DNA from: Megaustenia siamemsis
Taxonomy: Eukaryota > Mollusca > Gastropoda > Stylommatophora > Ariophantidae
Reading direction: 5' to 3'
Assembly: GCA_032433765.1 (NCBI GenBank)
Contig: JAVIAB010000159.1
Span: 61,830,810-61,894,809, forward strand
DNA length: 64,000 nucleotides
Each line of letters starts with the position of its first letter. The stretch's first letter is position 1. Of the stretch, positions 12,501 to 21,432 are shown piece by piece. A program made the position numbers and the translations under genes. Below the pieces are notes generated by a model that saw only the letters and a list, made by a program, of their open reading frames with translations, ran no database searches and was not told the DNA's origin.

Positions 12501-13263
12501 TGTAACAAACTTGGGTATATCTGACTTTATTATGGGAGTCTATCTGTTCATTATTGCTGGAGCGGATTATAACTATCGTGACATTTATGTTCTGTATGAC
12601 AAGACCTGGAGAGAAAGTATTGTATGTAGACTTGCTGGTTTCCTGGCTACTCTCTCTAGTGAAACATCAACATTCTTTGTTTTCTTAATCACTTTGGACA
12701 GGTTTTTGATCATCAAGTTTCCGTTTGGTCAAGTCAAGTTATCAGAACTTGCTAAAATTATCGTTCTACTTTTGTCTTGGATCATTGGTTTCCTTCTTGC
12801 TCTGACTCCAATTGTGTTCAGGTTTGAAATATATTCATCTAATGCTATGTGTCTAGGTTTACCTTTGACAACTAAACGTCTCAAGGGCTGGGAGTTCTCA
12901 TTTGGCGTGTTTATTGTTCTCAACTGTTTCCTGTGTCTCGTCCTTGCTTACAGTCAAAGAGCCATCTATCGAGCCATGTCCGAGAACAGAATTACTCGGA
13001 CAGCGTCAAGCACGTCTCCCCGACGGGCGGAAGATATAATAGTGGCCAAACAGTTGTCTCTGGTAGCTCTGTCCAATTTTCTCTGTTGGTTTCCTATAGG
13101 ATTCATGGCTTTATTGTCTCTTGTCGGACGTGAGATCAGCAACGATGTTTACGCGTGGACAACGGTTATCGTTCTTCCCATAAACTCTGCAGCAAACCCA
13201 CTTCTGTACACGATCCCTGTCCTTATGGACAAGTGGGACAAGTTTAAACATGGCGGTTGTTAA
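9563..13263 (+). CDS. GRL101-like receptor: vWA-like, C-type lectin, LDLa and LRR ectodomain with 7TM domain (last exon)
   Basis: A membrane receptor of the leucine-rich-repeat GPCR group, resembling GRL101 of Lymnaea and the relaxin-type receptors. Residues are numbered from the GTG codon at 9583, which is not a start because the frame is open upstream to the acceptor. Residues 1-215 look like a vWA fold (LGIIFIDGAG at 129) without a clear metal-binding motif. A C-type lectin domain spans 220-367, with WWSVHS, the WTDVGC region and a closing CEM. About five Cys-rich modules of LDLa type cover 433-694; the last contains VCDGHSDC. LRRs lie at about 745-890 (KLDLSHN at 779). Seven helices run from 937, with DRF at 1039 instead of DRY, CWFPIG in helix 6 and NPLLY at 1205. 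The C-tail is very short. No signal peptide is encoded, so an upstream exon ending in phase 1 must exist. The ligand is unknown. Confidence 0.93.
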
Positions 13264-13424
13264 TTTAGTTATATAATGTGGCCCTCAAACGCAATTGACG
13301 TTGTGTATTATAAAGCTTTTCTCAATGTTGCTTTTTCTGATGTAGAATTACTAATCTATTCTGAATGGATACTAGGAAAATAGATGAATGCACTTTTAAC
13401 CTACTTATTTGATTAATATCATAA
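13264..13424 (+). other. 3' flank of the receptor gene
   Basis: This AT-rich stretch is presumably 3' UTR. There is no canonical AATAAA; TATAAA occurs near 13310 and could serve as a variant polyadenylation hexamer. A LINE begins at 13425, so the transcript may end inside LINE sequence. Confidence 0.4.
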
Positions 13425-14480
13425 TGATCATCATGTGCCATATCGATTGGCGTATGCGATCATGTCTTTCCATTATTTTCTGCCCACAGTGCATCTTATA
13501 TAGTGATTCTTATTTTAAGTTTTCCATGCCATGACACCCAAGTTATTTAGTGCATTTCTTCTTTTTCATCGACGATCTCTCTTTTTCTGTTCTTTACCAA
13601 GTATTTCAGCATTCCACTTCTCATGATGTGCCCGAGAAATGCCCATTGTTTCTTTCTGATTTCTTTTTAGATCTCATTTTCTTAATGTTGACCTCTGAGA
13701 ATTTCTTTGTTTGACTTGTTATCTGTCCATGGAACGCTTAACATTCTTCTGAGAAATCCCGCTTATGTGACCTCTAATCGACTTTTCTTTCGTTTGTCTA
13801 CTGTTTATGATTGACTTCCATAAGTCAGCATTTGCTCTATAACCAGACGGAAGATGTACAAAAGAGGTGAGATGCAGAATGGCTCAGCCAAAAGCAGCTT
13901 TCCAAAAAATGAGGAAGATACTATGCAATCCATTTTTGACAATAGAAACAAGAAAAAGAATTTTTAAAGGTTATGTAGAGCCAGTCTTAACATATGGATG
14001 CGAATCATGGACAATAGGACAACAGACAGAAAATCACTGGAGTCTGTAGAAATGTGGTTTTACAGAAGAATGTTGAGAGTACCATGGACAGCTAAGAAGA
14101 GTAATGAAGATGTTCTGAGAGAGGTCAAAGCAAAGGAGAGCTAATTTTCAATATTAGGAAGAAATAATCATCATTTTTTTTGCCATGTAATGAGAAGAGA
14201 TCAACTGGAATATATTGTAACAACTGGAAAAATTGAGGGACGAAAAGATAGAGGGAGGCAAAGAGAAAAAATAACAGACAGCTTAAGAGAATTTCTTGGC
14301 AGAAGGTCAACATCAGAAATGATAAATTGCTGCCGAGATCGAAAGTTGTGGAGAGACATGATCACCTACGCCAGTAGGCCCCGTACTTGATGATGATGAC
14401 TGTCTATAATTGACTTCCATAAGTCAGCATTTGCTCTTTATAGCACCGATAAACTCTGTCTTTCACTTCTATTGATATAT
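13425..14480 (-). pseudogene. L-C LINE 3' end, interrupted by an L-B insertion
   Basis: The minus-strand tail starts at ATCATCATGTGCCATA, as in the L-C copy at 28437. The body runs to 13838 and resumes at 14438 after a plus-strand L-B insertion. It encodes only degenerate fragments of the region downstream of reverse transcriptase. Confidence 0.8.
13839..14398 (+). mobile_element. 5'-truncated L-B LINE inserted into L-C with a 39-bp target duplication
   Basis: The insertion encodes remnants such as CRMAQPKAAFQKM and LTYGCESWTI, with frameshifts. It ends with CCCCGTACTTGATGATGATG, the L-B 3' terminus. The flanks at 13800-13838 and 14399-14437 are the same 39 bp with two mismatches, which defines the insertion precisely. 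Confidence 0.92.
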
Positions 14481-14485
14481 AGTTA

Positions 14486-14590
14486 AAAAAAAAAGTACAA
14501 TCACGCCAAGTGACGTAAAAGGAATATGGTGTTAGTGACCATATATTTTACAGATTTTCGGCACATGATTTTTTGACCTGTCACTAGGCT
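14486..14590 (-). mobile_element. SINE-1 3' fragment
   Basis: A short A run followed by AATCACGCCAAGTGACGTAA and GGAATATGGTGTTAGTGACC matches the 3' part of SINE-1, in reverse. The tRNA-like head is absent. Confidence 0.8.
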
Positions 14591-15397
14591 TTTTCAACTG
14601 CTGCCTTTGGGACATATAAGACTTACGTCTAGTAGACAGTGTTCCTTGGTGCAAAGTTATAATTAATTGTTATATATAAAAACACAGTTTTCATGCAAAG
14701 TTGTGTGTTTAATGGTTACATCTTAATCTTGACAAATACATTTTTTTAAAATGTTTAAATATATTTGTATTTAAAAGTGTGTGTTTTAGCTTTTAAATAT
14801 GTGTTAAAGTATAATTGTGTTTCATATTTCTAAATATGTTTTAAAGCATAGTTGGATTTTTAAATCCTAAATACATGTTAAAGTATAGTTGTGTTTTTAA
14901 CTTTAAATTTGTGTTAAAACAAATTTGTGTTTTTAACTTTCAAATATATGCTTAATCAAAGTTGTGTTTTTAACTTTAAGGTTATTTAGGTATGTTTCAA
15001 ATCAAAGTCGTGTTTTAACCTTTTAAACATGTGTTAACATATTGTTGTGTTTTTAATTGATACATAATTTTAATTAAGGCAGGCTGAACTTTCAAATTAT
15101 TATACTTTTTTATGCAAGGTTGTGCAACTTTGAATTTTAAAAAAAGCTTTGTGTAAAGTTGTGCTTTTCTTTACGCACAATTATGTTATTCAACATGTAA
15201 AGATTGTATGTGTAAGCCACTGAGGGGTGTTAGAAGCGCTCATTGTGGAGCTGGCTATATATGTTTACTTCTGGTGAAATAAAATATTGAAGCTAATTTA
15301 CTGTTTTGGTTTTTTGTTATGATATTGTGATTATATGGATGATGTGCGAGTGGACCAAAGAGAAATAAGAGGTAGAAGCACTGAAATAATGGGTACA
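14591..15397. repeat. AT-rich region with a degenerate repeat of about 50 bp
   Basis: From about 14640 to 15190 the motif AGTTGTGTTTTTAACTTTAA followed by a TGTGTTAAA element recurs at irregular intervals of roughly 50 bp, heavily diverged. The rest (15190-15397) is unassigned AT-rich sequence. Confidence 0.6.
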
Positions 15398-15945
15398 ACT
15401 GTAGCAATGAGGAGTTTGTTGTGTTGAGTCATCATCATCATCATCAAGTACCGGGCCTGCTGGCGTAGGTGGCCATGACTCTCCACAATTTTCGATCTCG
15501 CCAGTTATTTATCATTTCTGTTGTTGACCTTCTGCCAATCCATTCTCTTAAGTTGTCTTGTATCTTTTCTCTTCGCTTCCCTCTATCTCTTCGTCCTTTT
15601 ATTTTTGCTCTGGTCTCTTTCAGAACGTTTTCATTACTCTTTTTAGCTGGCCATGGTATTCTCAACATTCTTCTGTAAACTTCATTTCCACAGACACCAG
15701 TGATTTTCTTCTCTGTTGTCCTATTGTCCATGATTCACATCCATATGTTAAGACTGGCTCTACATAACATTTAAGAACTCTTTGTGTTGAGTAAGAGTAG
15801 GAAAAAGAAGTTTGTTGTGTGGAGTAAAAAAAGCAATGAGAAAATTGTTGTGTCGAGTAAGAGTAGCAATGAGAAATGTGTTGTGTTGAGTAAGAGTAAA
15901 ACTGAAATTTGTTGTGTTGAGTAAGAATAGCAAAAATACACTTTC
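15398..15945. repeat. 33-bp tandem repeat split by an L-B insertion
   Basis: The unit contains GTAGCAATGAGAAAT and TTGTGTTGAGTAAGA. Partial units occur at 15398-15428 and several at 15780-15945 with a 33-bp period (starts at 15855 and 15888). An L-B LINE fragment interrupts the array. Confidence 0.8.
15429..15779 (-). pseudogene. L-B LINE 3' end inserted in the 33-bp array
   Basis: It starts with (TCA)n then AAGTACCGGGCCTGCTGGCG. The minus strand encodes EVYRRMLRIPWPAKKSNENV. The 5' truncation lies after the TATGTTAAGACTGGCTCTAC segment, nearly the same point as in the copies at 4200 and 20100. Confidence 0.87.
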
Positions 15946-16105
15946 TTCTTGTTTGTCCGCATAGTAAATAATTTTCATTGCGCTTTGTCTCGCACCTTCT
16001 GGTTCACTTAATATGTCTTCTATATTAATGACTGCTTCTAGACCCTTCAGTTTCCCATAACATCCAAGTAAAGCAGCAGTTATTTGTATTCAGAGAGACT
16101 CTCCT
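15946..16105. other. Unassigned spacer
   Basis: Short complex sequence between two arrays, with no recognisable feature. Confidence 0.4.
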
Positions 16106-17760
16106 GAGAATGTTGTCTTACTAGTTGAACACTTTATTTCCTTTTTTAGTTTGAATAATTGTTTCTCCCTATATTAGAATGTTGTCTTACAAGTAGAACA
16201 AATTGATTCCTTTCCTGGTTTGAATAATTGCTTCTCCCTATATTAGGATGTTGTTTTACAAGTAGAACAAATTGATTCCTTTCCTGGTTTGAATAATTGT
16301 TTCTCTCTATATTAGAATGTTGTCTTACTAGTAGAACAAATTGATTCCTTTCCTGGTTTGAATAATTATTTCTCCCTATATTAGAATGTTGTCTTACTAG
16401 ATGAAAAAGAAATGTTTCCTTTCCAAGTTAGAATGTTGTCTTAGTAGACAGAATATAGTTTCACCACGAGTCAGAATCGTGTCTTACAAGACAAACAAAT
16501 TGTTTCTCCCCACGTCAGAATCTTGTCTTACAAGACAAACAAATTGTTTCTCCCCACGTCAGAACGTTGTCTTACAAGACAAACAAATTGTTTCTCCCCA
16601 CGTCAGAATCGTGTCTTACAAGACAAACAAATTGTTTCTCCCCGCGTCAGAAAGTTGTCTTACTAGACAAACAAATGGTTTCTCTTCACGTCAGAATGTT
16701 GTCTTACTAGACAAACAAATGGTTTCTCTTCACGTCAGAATGTTGTCTTACTAGACACAGAAATTGTTTCTCTCCGCGTCAGAATGTTGTCTTACTAGAC
16801 AAACAAATGATTTCTCTTCACGTCAGAATGTTGTCTTTCTAGACAAACACATTTTTAATCCCCACTTTGAAATGTTCGCTTACTAAACAAAAAATTGCTT
16901 CTCCTTCCTCCACTTTAGAATGTTATCTTACTGGACAAACAAATCGTTTATCTCCACTTTAGAATGTTATCTTACTGGACAAACAAATCGTTTATCTCCA
17001 CTTTAGAATGTTATCTTACTGGACAAACAAATCGTTTATCTCCACTTTAGAATGTTATCTTATGGACAAACCGGGTAGCCAGCCTTAAATGGGTACCGGA
17101 ATTTTTCTGGGAAAGTAAAACGGGATAAGCGTAATACCGACCACATTACCCCAAAAAGCATGTGCCAAAGGTCTGTAAAATTTAGGGTCTCTAACACCAT
17201 ATTCCCTATAAACCACTTGACGTGACGGGGCTCTTTACTTTTTACTAAATATAATGCTGTCTTAGTAGACAAAAAAATTGTTTATCTCCACTTTAAAATG
17301 TTGTCTTACAAGACACAAATTGTTTATTCCGACATTAGAACGTTCTCTTACTCGACACACATATTGTTTATCCCCACTTTAGAATGTTGTCTTAATGGAC
17401 AGGCAAATTGTTTCCCACTTCCCTTCCAAGTGAGAATGTTTTGTTACTATACAAATACATTGTTTCCATTTCCTTCAGTAGGAATGTTGTCTTACTAGAA
17501 CACAAATTGTTTCCCACTTCCCCTTCAAGTTAGAATGTTGTCTTACTAGAAAACAAACTGTTTCCAACTTACCCTCCAAGTTAGAATGTTGTCTTACTAG
17601 AAAACACATTGTTTCCCACTTTCCCTTCAAGTTAGAATGTTGTCTTACTAGAAAACAAATTGTTTCCAACTTCCCCTCCAAGTTAGAATGTTGTCTTACT
17701 AGAAAACAAATTGTTTCCAACTTCCCCTCCAAGTTAGAATGTTGTCTTAGTAGACAAACA
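16106..17760. repeat. Tandem array with shared core and 69-, 44- and 51-bp unit lengths
   Basis: All units share a core like TTAGAATGTTGTCTTACTAG followed by ACAAACAAATTGTTT. The period is 69 bp at 16181-16388, 44 bp at about 16430-17050 and 51 bp at about 17530-17740. A SINE-1 copy sits inside the array at 17066-17250. Confidence 0.93.
17066..17250 (+). mobile_element. SINE-1, 5'-truncated, inside the array
   Basis: It starts near CCGGGTAGCCAGCCTTAAAT and runs through TACCGGACCACATTACCCC-like sequence to GACGGGGCTCTTTACTTTTT, matching the 3' two thirds of SINE-1. The tRNA-like head is missing. Array units resume on both sides. Confidence 0.88.
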
Positions 17761-17803
17761 AAAAACGCCCTCTCCTACCCTCCAATGATGTTTGTACATG
17801 TAT

Positions 17804-18055
17804 TTAGTTTATCTTCTCATTTGTGGATTGTGTCTGGAAAATAACCTGTCCCAGATCGATTGGTTCAATGGAATCCTCCCCGCCTGTTGAGTTTACAACT
17901 TGCTCCAGCTGAGCGGTCACATTGTTTTCCATGTTTGTTTTCGAGCTCGAATCACTGACATTACAAACTTTAGACAAAAGCAATAAAGACTGAGTGAATT
18001 CAACTGTTGCCATACTGCCTCGGGTGAAACATTGCATTAATGACATCAAATACAT
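17804..18055 (-). CDS. Possible terminal coding exon, unidentified
   Basis: The minus strand has an 83-codon frame in a stretch without repeats. Its C-terminal half is acidic and polar (NSTGGEDSIEPIDLG), reads like a real cytoplasmic tail, and ends in a normal stop. I found no homologue by eye and no convincing acceptor, so this could be chance. It could also belong to a gene running on the minus strand from the right. Confidence 0.25.
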   Translation of the reverse strand: MYLMSLMQCFTRGSMATVEFTQSLLLLSKVCNVSDSSSKTNMENNVTAQLEQVVNSTGGEDSIEPIDLGQVIFQTQSTNEKIN

Positions 18056-18237
18056 TTTGTTCTCTGATATTATTGTCTGCTGAACTTTATGTTTAAATTG
18101 ATAATGAAGACTGTTACAAAGAACGGCACATCTAACATATTGTGGTCAGGTCGTCACAACTTTTACTAATGAAAATATTATTAGTTTTGCTAATCGCTTT
18201 AGTTCAGGCCACACTGTACTTTTACAACACGAGAATT

Positions 18238-18530
18238 GATTTGTGGAGATAAAAAAAAAAAAAAAAGTAAAGTACCCCCGTCACGCCAAGTGGCGTATAG
18301 GGAAATATAGTGTTAGTAACCCTATATTTTATAGACCTTCATCACATGATTTTTGGGATAATGTGGTCAGTATTACGCCCGTGCTGCTTTACTTTCCCAG
18401 AACAAAATCCGGTACCCATTTAAGGTTGCGTGAACCCGGAAGCCGTCGGTTGAGATCGAACCCTACCCCTTGTCCGTGGTAGTCCAGTTCACTAACCACT
18501 GAGCTAACGCGGCTCCCGATTTGTGGAGAT
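18238..18530 (-). mobile_element. Full-length SINE-1 with perfect 13-bp target duplication and poly(T) 3' tail
   Basis: The duplication GATTTGTGGAGAT occurs at 18238-18250 and 18518-18530, so the SINE is 18251-18517 (267 bp). On the minus strand it starts GGGAGCCGCGTTAGCTCAGT, with A box TAGCTCAGTGG and a B box near GGTTCGATC. It ends in about 18 T residues directly against the duplication. A tRNA-derived head is clear; a poly(T) tail is unusual. Confidence 0.95.
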
Positions 18531-19714
18531 GATGACGCATAATTGTCGCAGTATTGAGCATGTTGCAGTTGCATTTGCGACGGTTGGTCCTTTCAGCTAC
18601 AGTTGAAGGGGTTTCTGGTTCAATTCTTAGCTAAATTGTTTACGATAATCACGACTTTGTGGTTTACTCATTTTTGACAAAAATAACCAGTGGGTCAAAG
18701 CTCTTTAAATCCCTTATTGGACAAACGGCCACATACACAAGCTCTCTATCCATCAATATTTTTGAAAATTTTCTGTACTTCTCTCCAGTCTTAGCAAATG
18801 GTCTTGAGGATTTCTATGGATTCCCTTATCCATGTATTCCTCGACTTTTCTGCTGTTATATTTCCTTGTTTCCGGCTTGTTGCAGGAGCTCATGAGTTAC
18901 GTGCTCTGTGCACACTGTGAGCTGTGTGTTTCATCTGTTTTGATCGTGTTTCGATATTTCGATTGTTTACGATGAATAATGATATCGTATGACGGAGAAC
19001 TGATGGATGTGTTCACTTTCTGTGCGGTTTCGCCTTTTGTCTTTGGCGTGTGCAGAGACTGCTATGATGGGAACTACAGCTATCTTTCTTTGTTTGGGAG
19101 ATGAGATATTAATTCGGATGATTCCACTTGCACGTGCGGTTGAGCAATTATGGATTTTAATTCGTTTCCAGTGATACTGGGGCCTTCCATAACCATAACC
19201 AACACCATTTCCCCGTTGAATCCATGACAGTTCATGTCGTGTCATGCTCTCCATCCATCCATATTTTGGACATTTTCTCTACTTCCCTCCAGTCTGGGCA
19301 AATGTTCTTCAGGATGTCCATGACTTATCTTCTCTATATATTTCTGAACCTTTCTGATGTTATATTTCCCTGTGGGATCCAGACAGTGTCTGTCTTGCTA
19401 TGCTAACATAAAATATTTGAAAAATCCTAACAAGTACAGTCTTTATAATATAATGCGCCCCTGTGTTGTACTGACCACATTGCCTATAAATGTGCCAAAA
19501 GTCATGACAAGAATTGGCAGTTTTTCTTTTGATTTATTTTCCCCTTTGCCAGTGTACTCGAACAATGTCCATTAACATTTGATCTCACATCTGATAACCC
19601 ATGAAGATCTTAGCACAGAGCATGATCATCGCAACACCGGGGGAAGTCTTCGGCATAATTTCAGCTAGAGTATTTTGTGTAAAGGATGGAGGTAATTCTA
19701 CATTTCTATTTCTT
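18531..19714. other. Mostly single-copy sequence with a diverged direct duplication
   Basis: Two segments, 18735-18880 and 19235-19380, are clearly related. Both contain TCTCTCCATC-like starts, CTTC(T/C)CTCCAGTCT(T/G)(A/G)GCAAATG and CTGATGTTATATTTCCCTG-like ends. They may be two remnants of one minus-strand mobile element. No exon could be supported. Confidence 0.45.
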
Positions 19715-20165
19715 TCATCATCATCATCAAGTACCGGGCCTGCTGGCGTAGGTGATCATGTCTCTCCACAACTTCCGATCTCTACAGTTATTTATCATTT
19801 CTGTTGTTGACATTCTGCCAAGTCATTCTCTTAAGTTGTCTCGTATATTTTCTCTTTGCTTCCCTCTATCTCTTTATGGACATCCCTCAATATATTCCAG
19901 TTGTTCTCTTCTCATTACATGACCAAAAAATGATGATTGTTTCTTCCTAATATCGGAAATTAGCTACGTTTTGCTTTGACCTCTTTCAGAACATTTTCAT
20001 TACCTTCTTAGCTGTCCATGGTATTCTCAACATTCTTCTGAAAAATCACATTTCTACAGACTCCAGTGAATGTCTTGTCTGTTGTCCTATTGTCCATGAT
20101 TCACATCCATATTTTAAGACTGGCACTACATAACATTTAAGAACTCTTCTTTCATATTTTGCCTT
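19715..20165 (-). pseudogene. L-B LINE 3' end
   Basis: It begins with (TCA)n then AAGTACCGGGCCTGCTGGCG and continues to the TAAGACTGGCACTACATAAC segment. The translation is broken. It has the same truncation type as the copies at 3806 and 15429. Confidence 0.87.
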
Positions 20166-20530
20166 AATAAGCGAAATCAGGATTACTCTTCTTTATTTTC
20201 AACTAGAAAAGTATTCTTTCTGAGATTTACAGGAACAAGAGATCTGCGTTTCATTATCCCTCTCCGATAGGACTGAGTATTCGACATCATTGCTTCCAGG
20301 GGTGACTAGGACAGAAACGATTGGTCTGATTATGGTTTCAAATTCAGTACCTTAAGATGGAAAGCTTGGTAGCGATGTGCTTAATGCAGTCCTGTGCAGA
20401 CCAATAAGTTCGGGGTTCAAATGCCAGTTGAAGCAAAACTTTTCTTCTGAAATAAAATCTCTCCGGGTCCACCCAGCCTCTTTACAAGAGCTAAAAAAAG
20501 CAACGAGGGGAGGGAACTGGCTTATTACGA
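20166..20530 (+). mobile_element. Unassigned sequence followed by a possible third tRNA-derived SINE
   Basis: From about 20355 a tRNA-like head can be read, with an A-box-like TGGTAGCGATGTGC and a B box in GGGGTTCAAATGCC. It is followed by GGGTCCACCCAGCCTCTTTA, which resembles the GTTCACCCAGCCTTTA segment of SINE-1. The first 190 bases are unassigned. Confidence 0.45.
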
Positions 20531-20547
20531 TGAATTCACTAAAACTT

Positions 20548-20743
20548 CTTTAAAAAAAAAAAATTAAAAAAAATAAAGTGCCCCGTCACACCAAGTGGCG
20601 AATAGGGAATATGGTGTTGTTGACCAAAATTTTTTATAGACCTTCGGCACATGATTTTTGCGGTAATGTGGTCGGTATTACGCCAGTATTACTTTACTTT
20701 CCCTGAAAAAAATCCGGTAACCAATTAAGGTTAGGTGAACCCT
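20548..20743 (-). mobile_element. SINE-1, 5'-truncated
   Basis: An A run (a poly(T) tail on the minus strand), then GTGCCCCGTCACACCAAGTG and GGAATATGGTGTTGTTGACC, up to AGGTTAGGTGAACCC. The tRNA head is lost where an L-B fragment begins. Confidence 0.88.
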
Positions 20744-21432
20744 CGCATCCATATGTTAAGACTGGCTCTACATAACATTTAAGAACTCATTTTTTCTTGT
20801 TTCTATTGTCAAAAATGGATTGCATAGTATCTTCCTCATTTTTTTGGAAAGCTGCTTTTGCCTGAGCCATTCTGCATCTCACCTCTTTTGTACATCTTCT
20901 GTCTGAGGTTAACAAAGTTCGCAAATATTTAAATTCATTTACCTGTTGTAATATTGTTCCACTTGTCTTTATTTTGCACTGAGGTGATGTCTTTTTCTTT
21001 GTTGTTATCATTACTTCTGTCTTTTTGCTATTAAGACTGAGTCCTTTATTTTTGCTTTCCTTCACTATAATGTCCAACATTTCTTGTAACTCATTTTCAC
21101 TCTTAGCGATTAATACTGTATCATCAGCATACCTAGGATTATTTATATTATGTCCTCCAATTGTTATCCCTGGCATGCCCATTATGGATCTTAAAATAAT
21201 CTCACTATAATTATTAAACAAATCTGGTGACAGCACACAACCTTGTCTAACACCCTGTTTTATTTGTTGAAACATTCCCAATTGGTTTCCAGTTCTTATG
21301 GCCGTTGTTTGTTGCCAGTACATGTTCTTTATTATTCTTAGATCTTTGCTGTCTACGTTTATGCTTTCTAAAATTTTAAGTATTTATTGGTGCTTTACTT
21401 TGTCAAATGTCTTGGTGCAATCTATGAAACAT
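20744..21432 (-). pseudogene. L-B LINE reverse-transcriptase fragment
   Basis: Read on the minus strand from 21432: a diverged FIDY-like motif (FIDCTKTFDK), [23 protein letters not shown], the catalytic YADD and [10 protein letters not shown]. The frame from 21323 to 20787 is open for 178 codons. The fragment is cut at its upstream end, in the FIDY motif, exactly where the 34-bp array begins. Confidence 0.9.

Noticed and set aside
18450..18517. A tRNA gene on the minus strand
   Set aside because: A and B boxes are present, but the cloverleaf is imperfect and the unit is the head of a SINE with target duplications.
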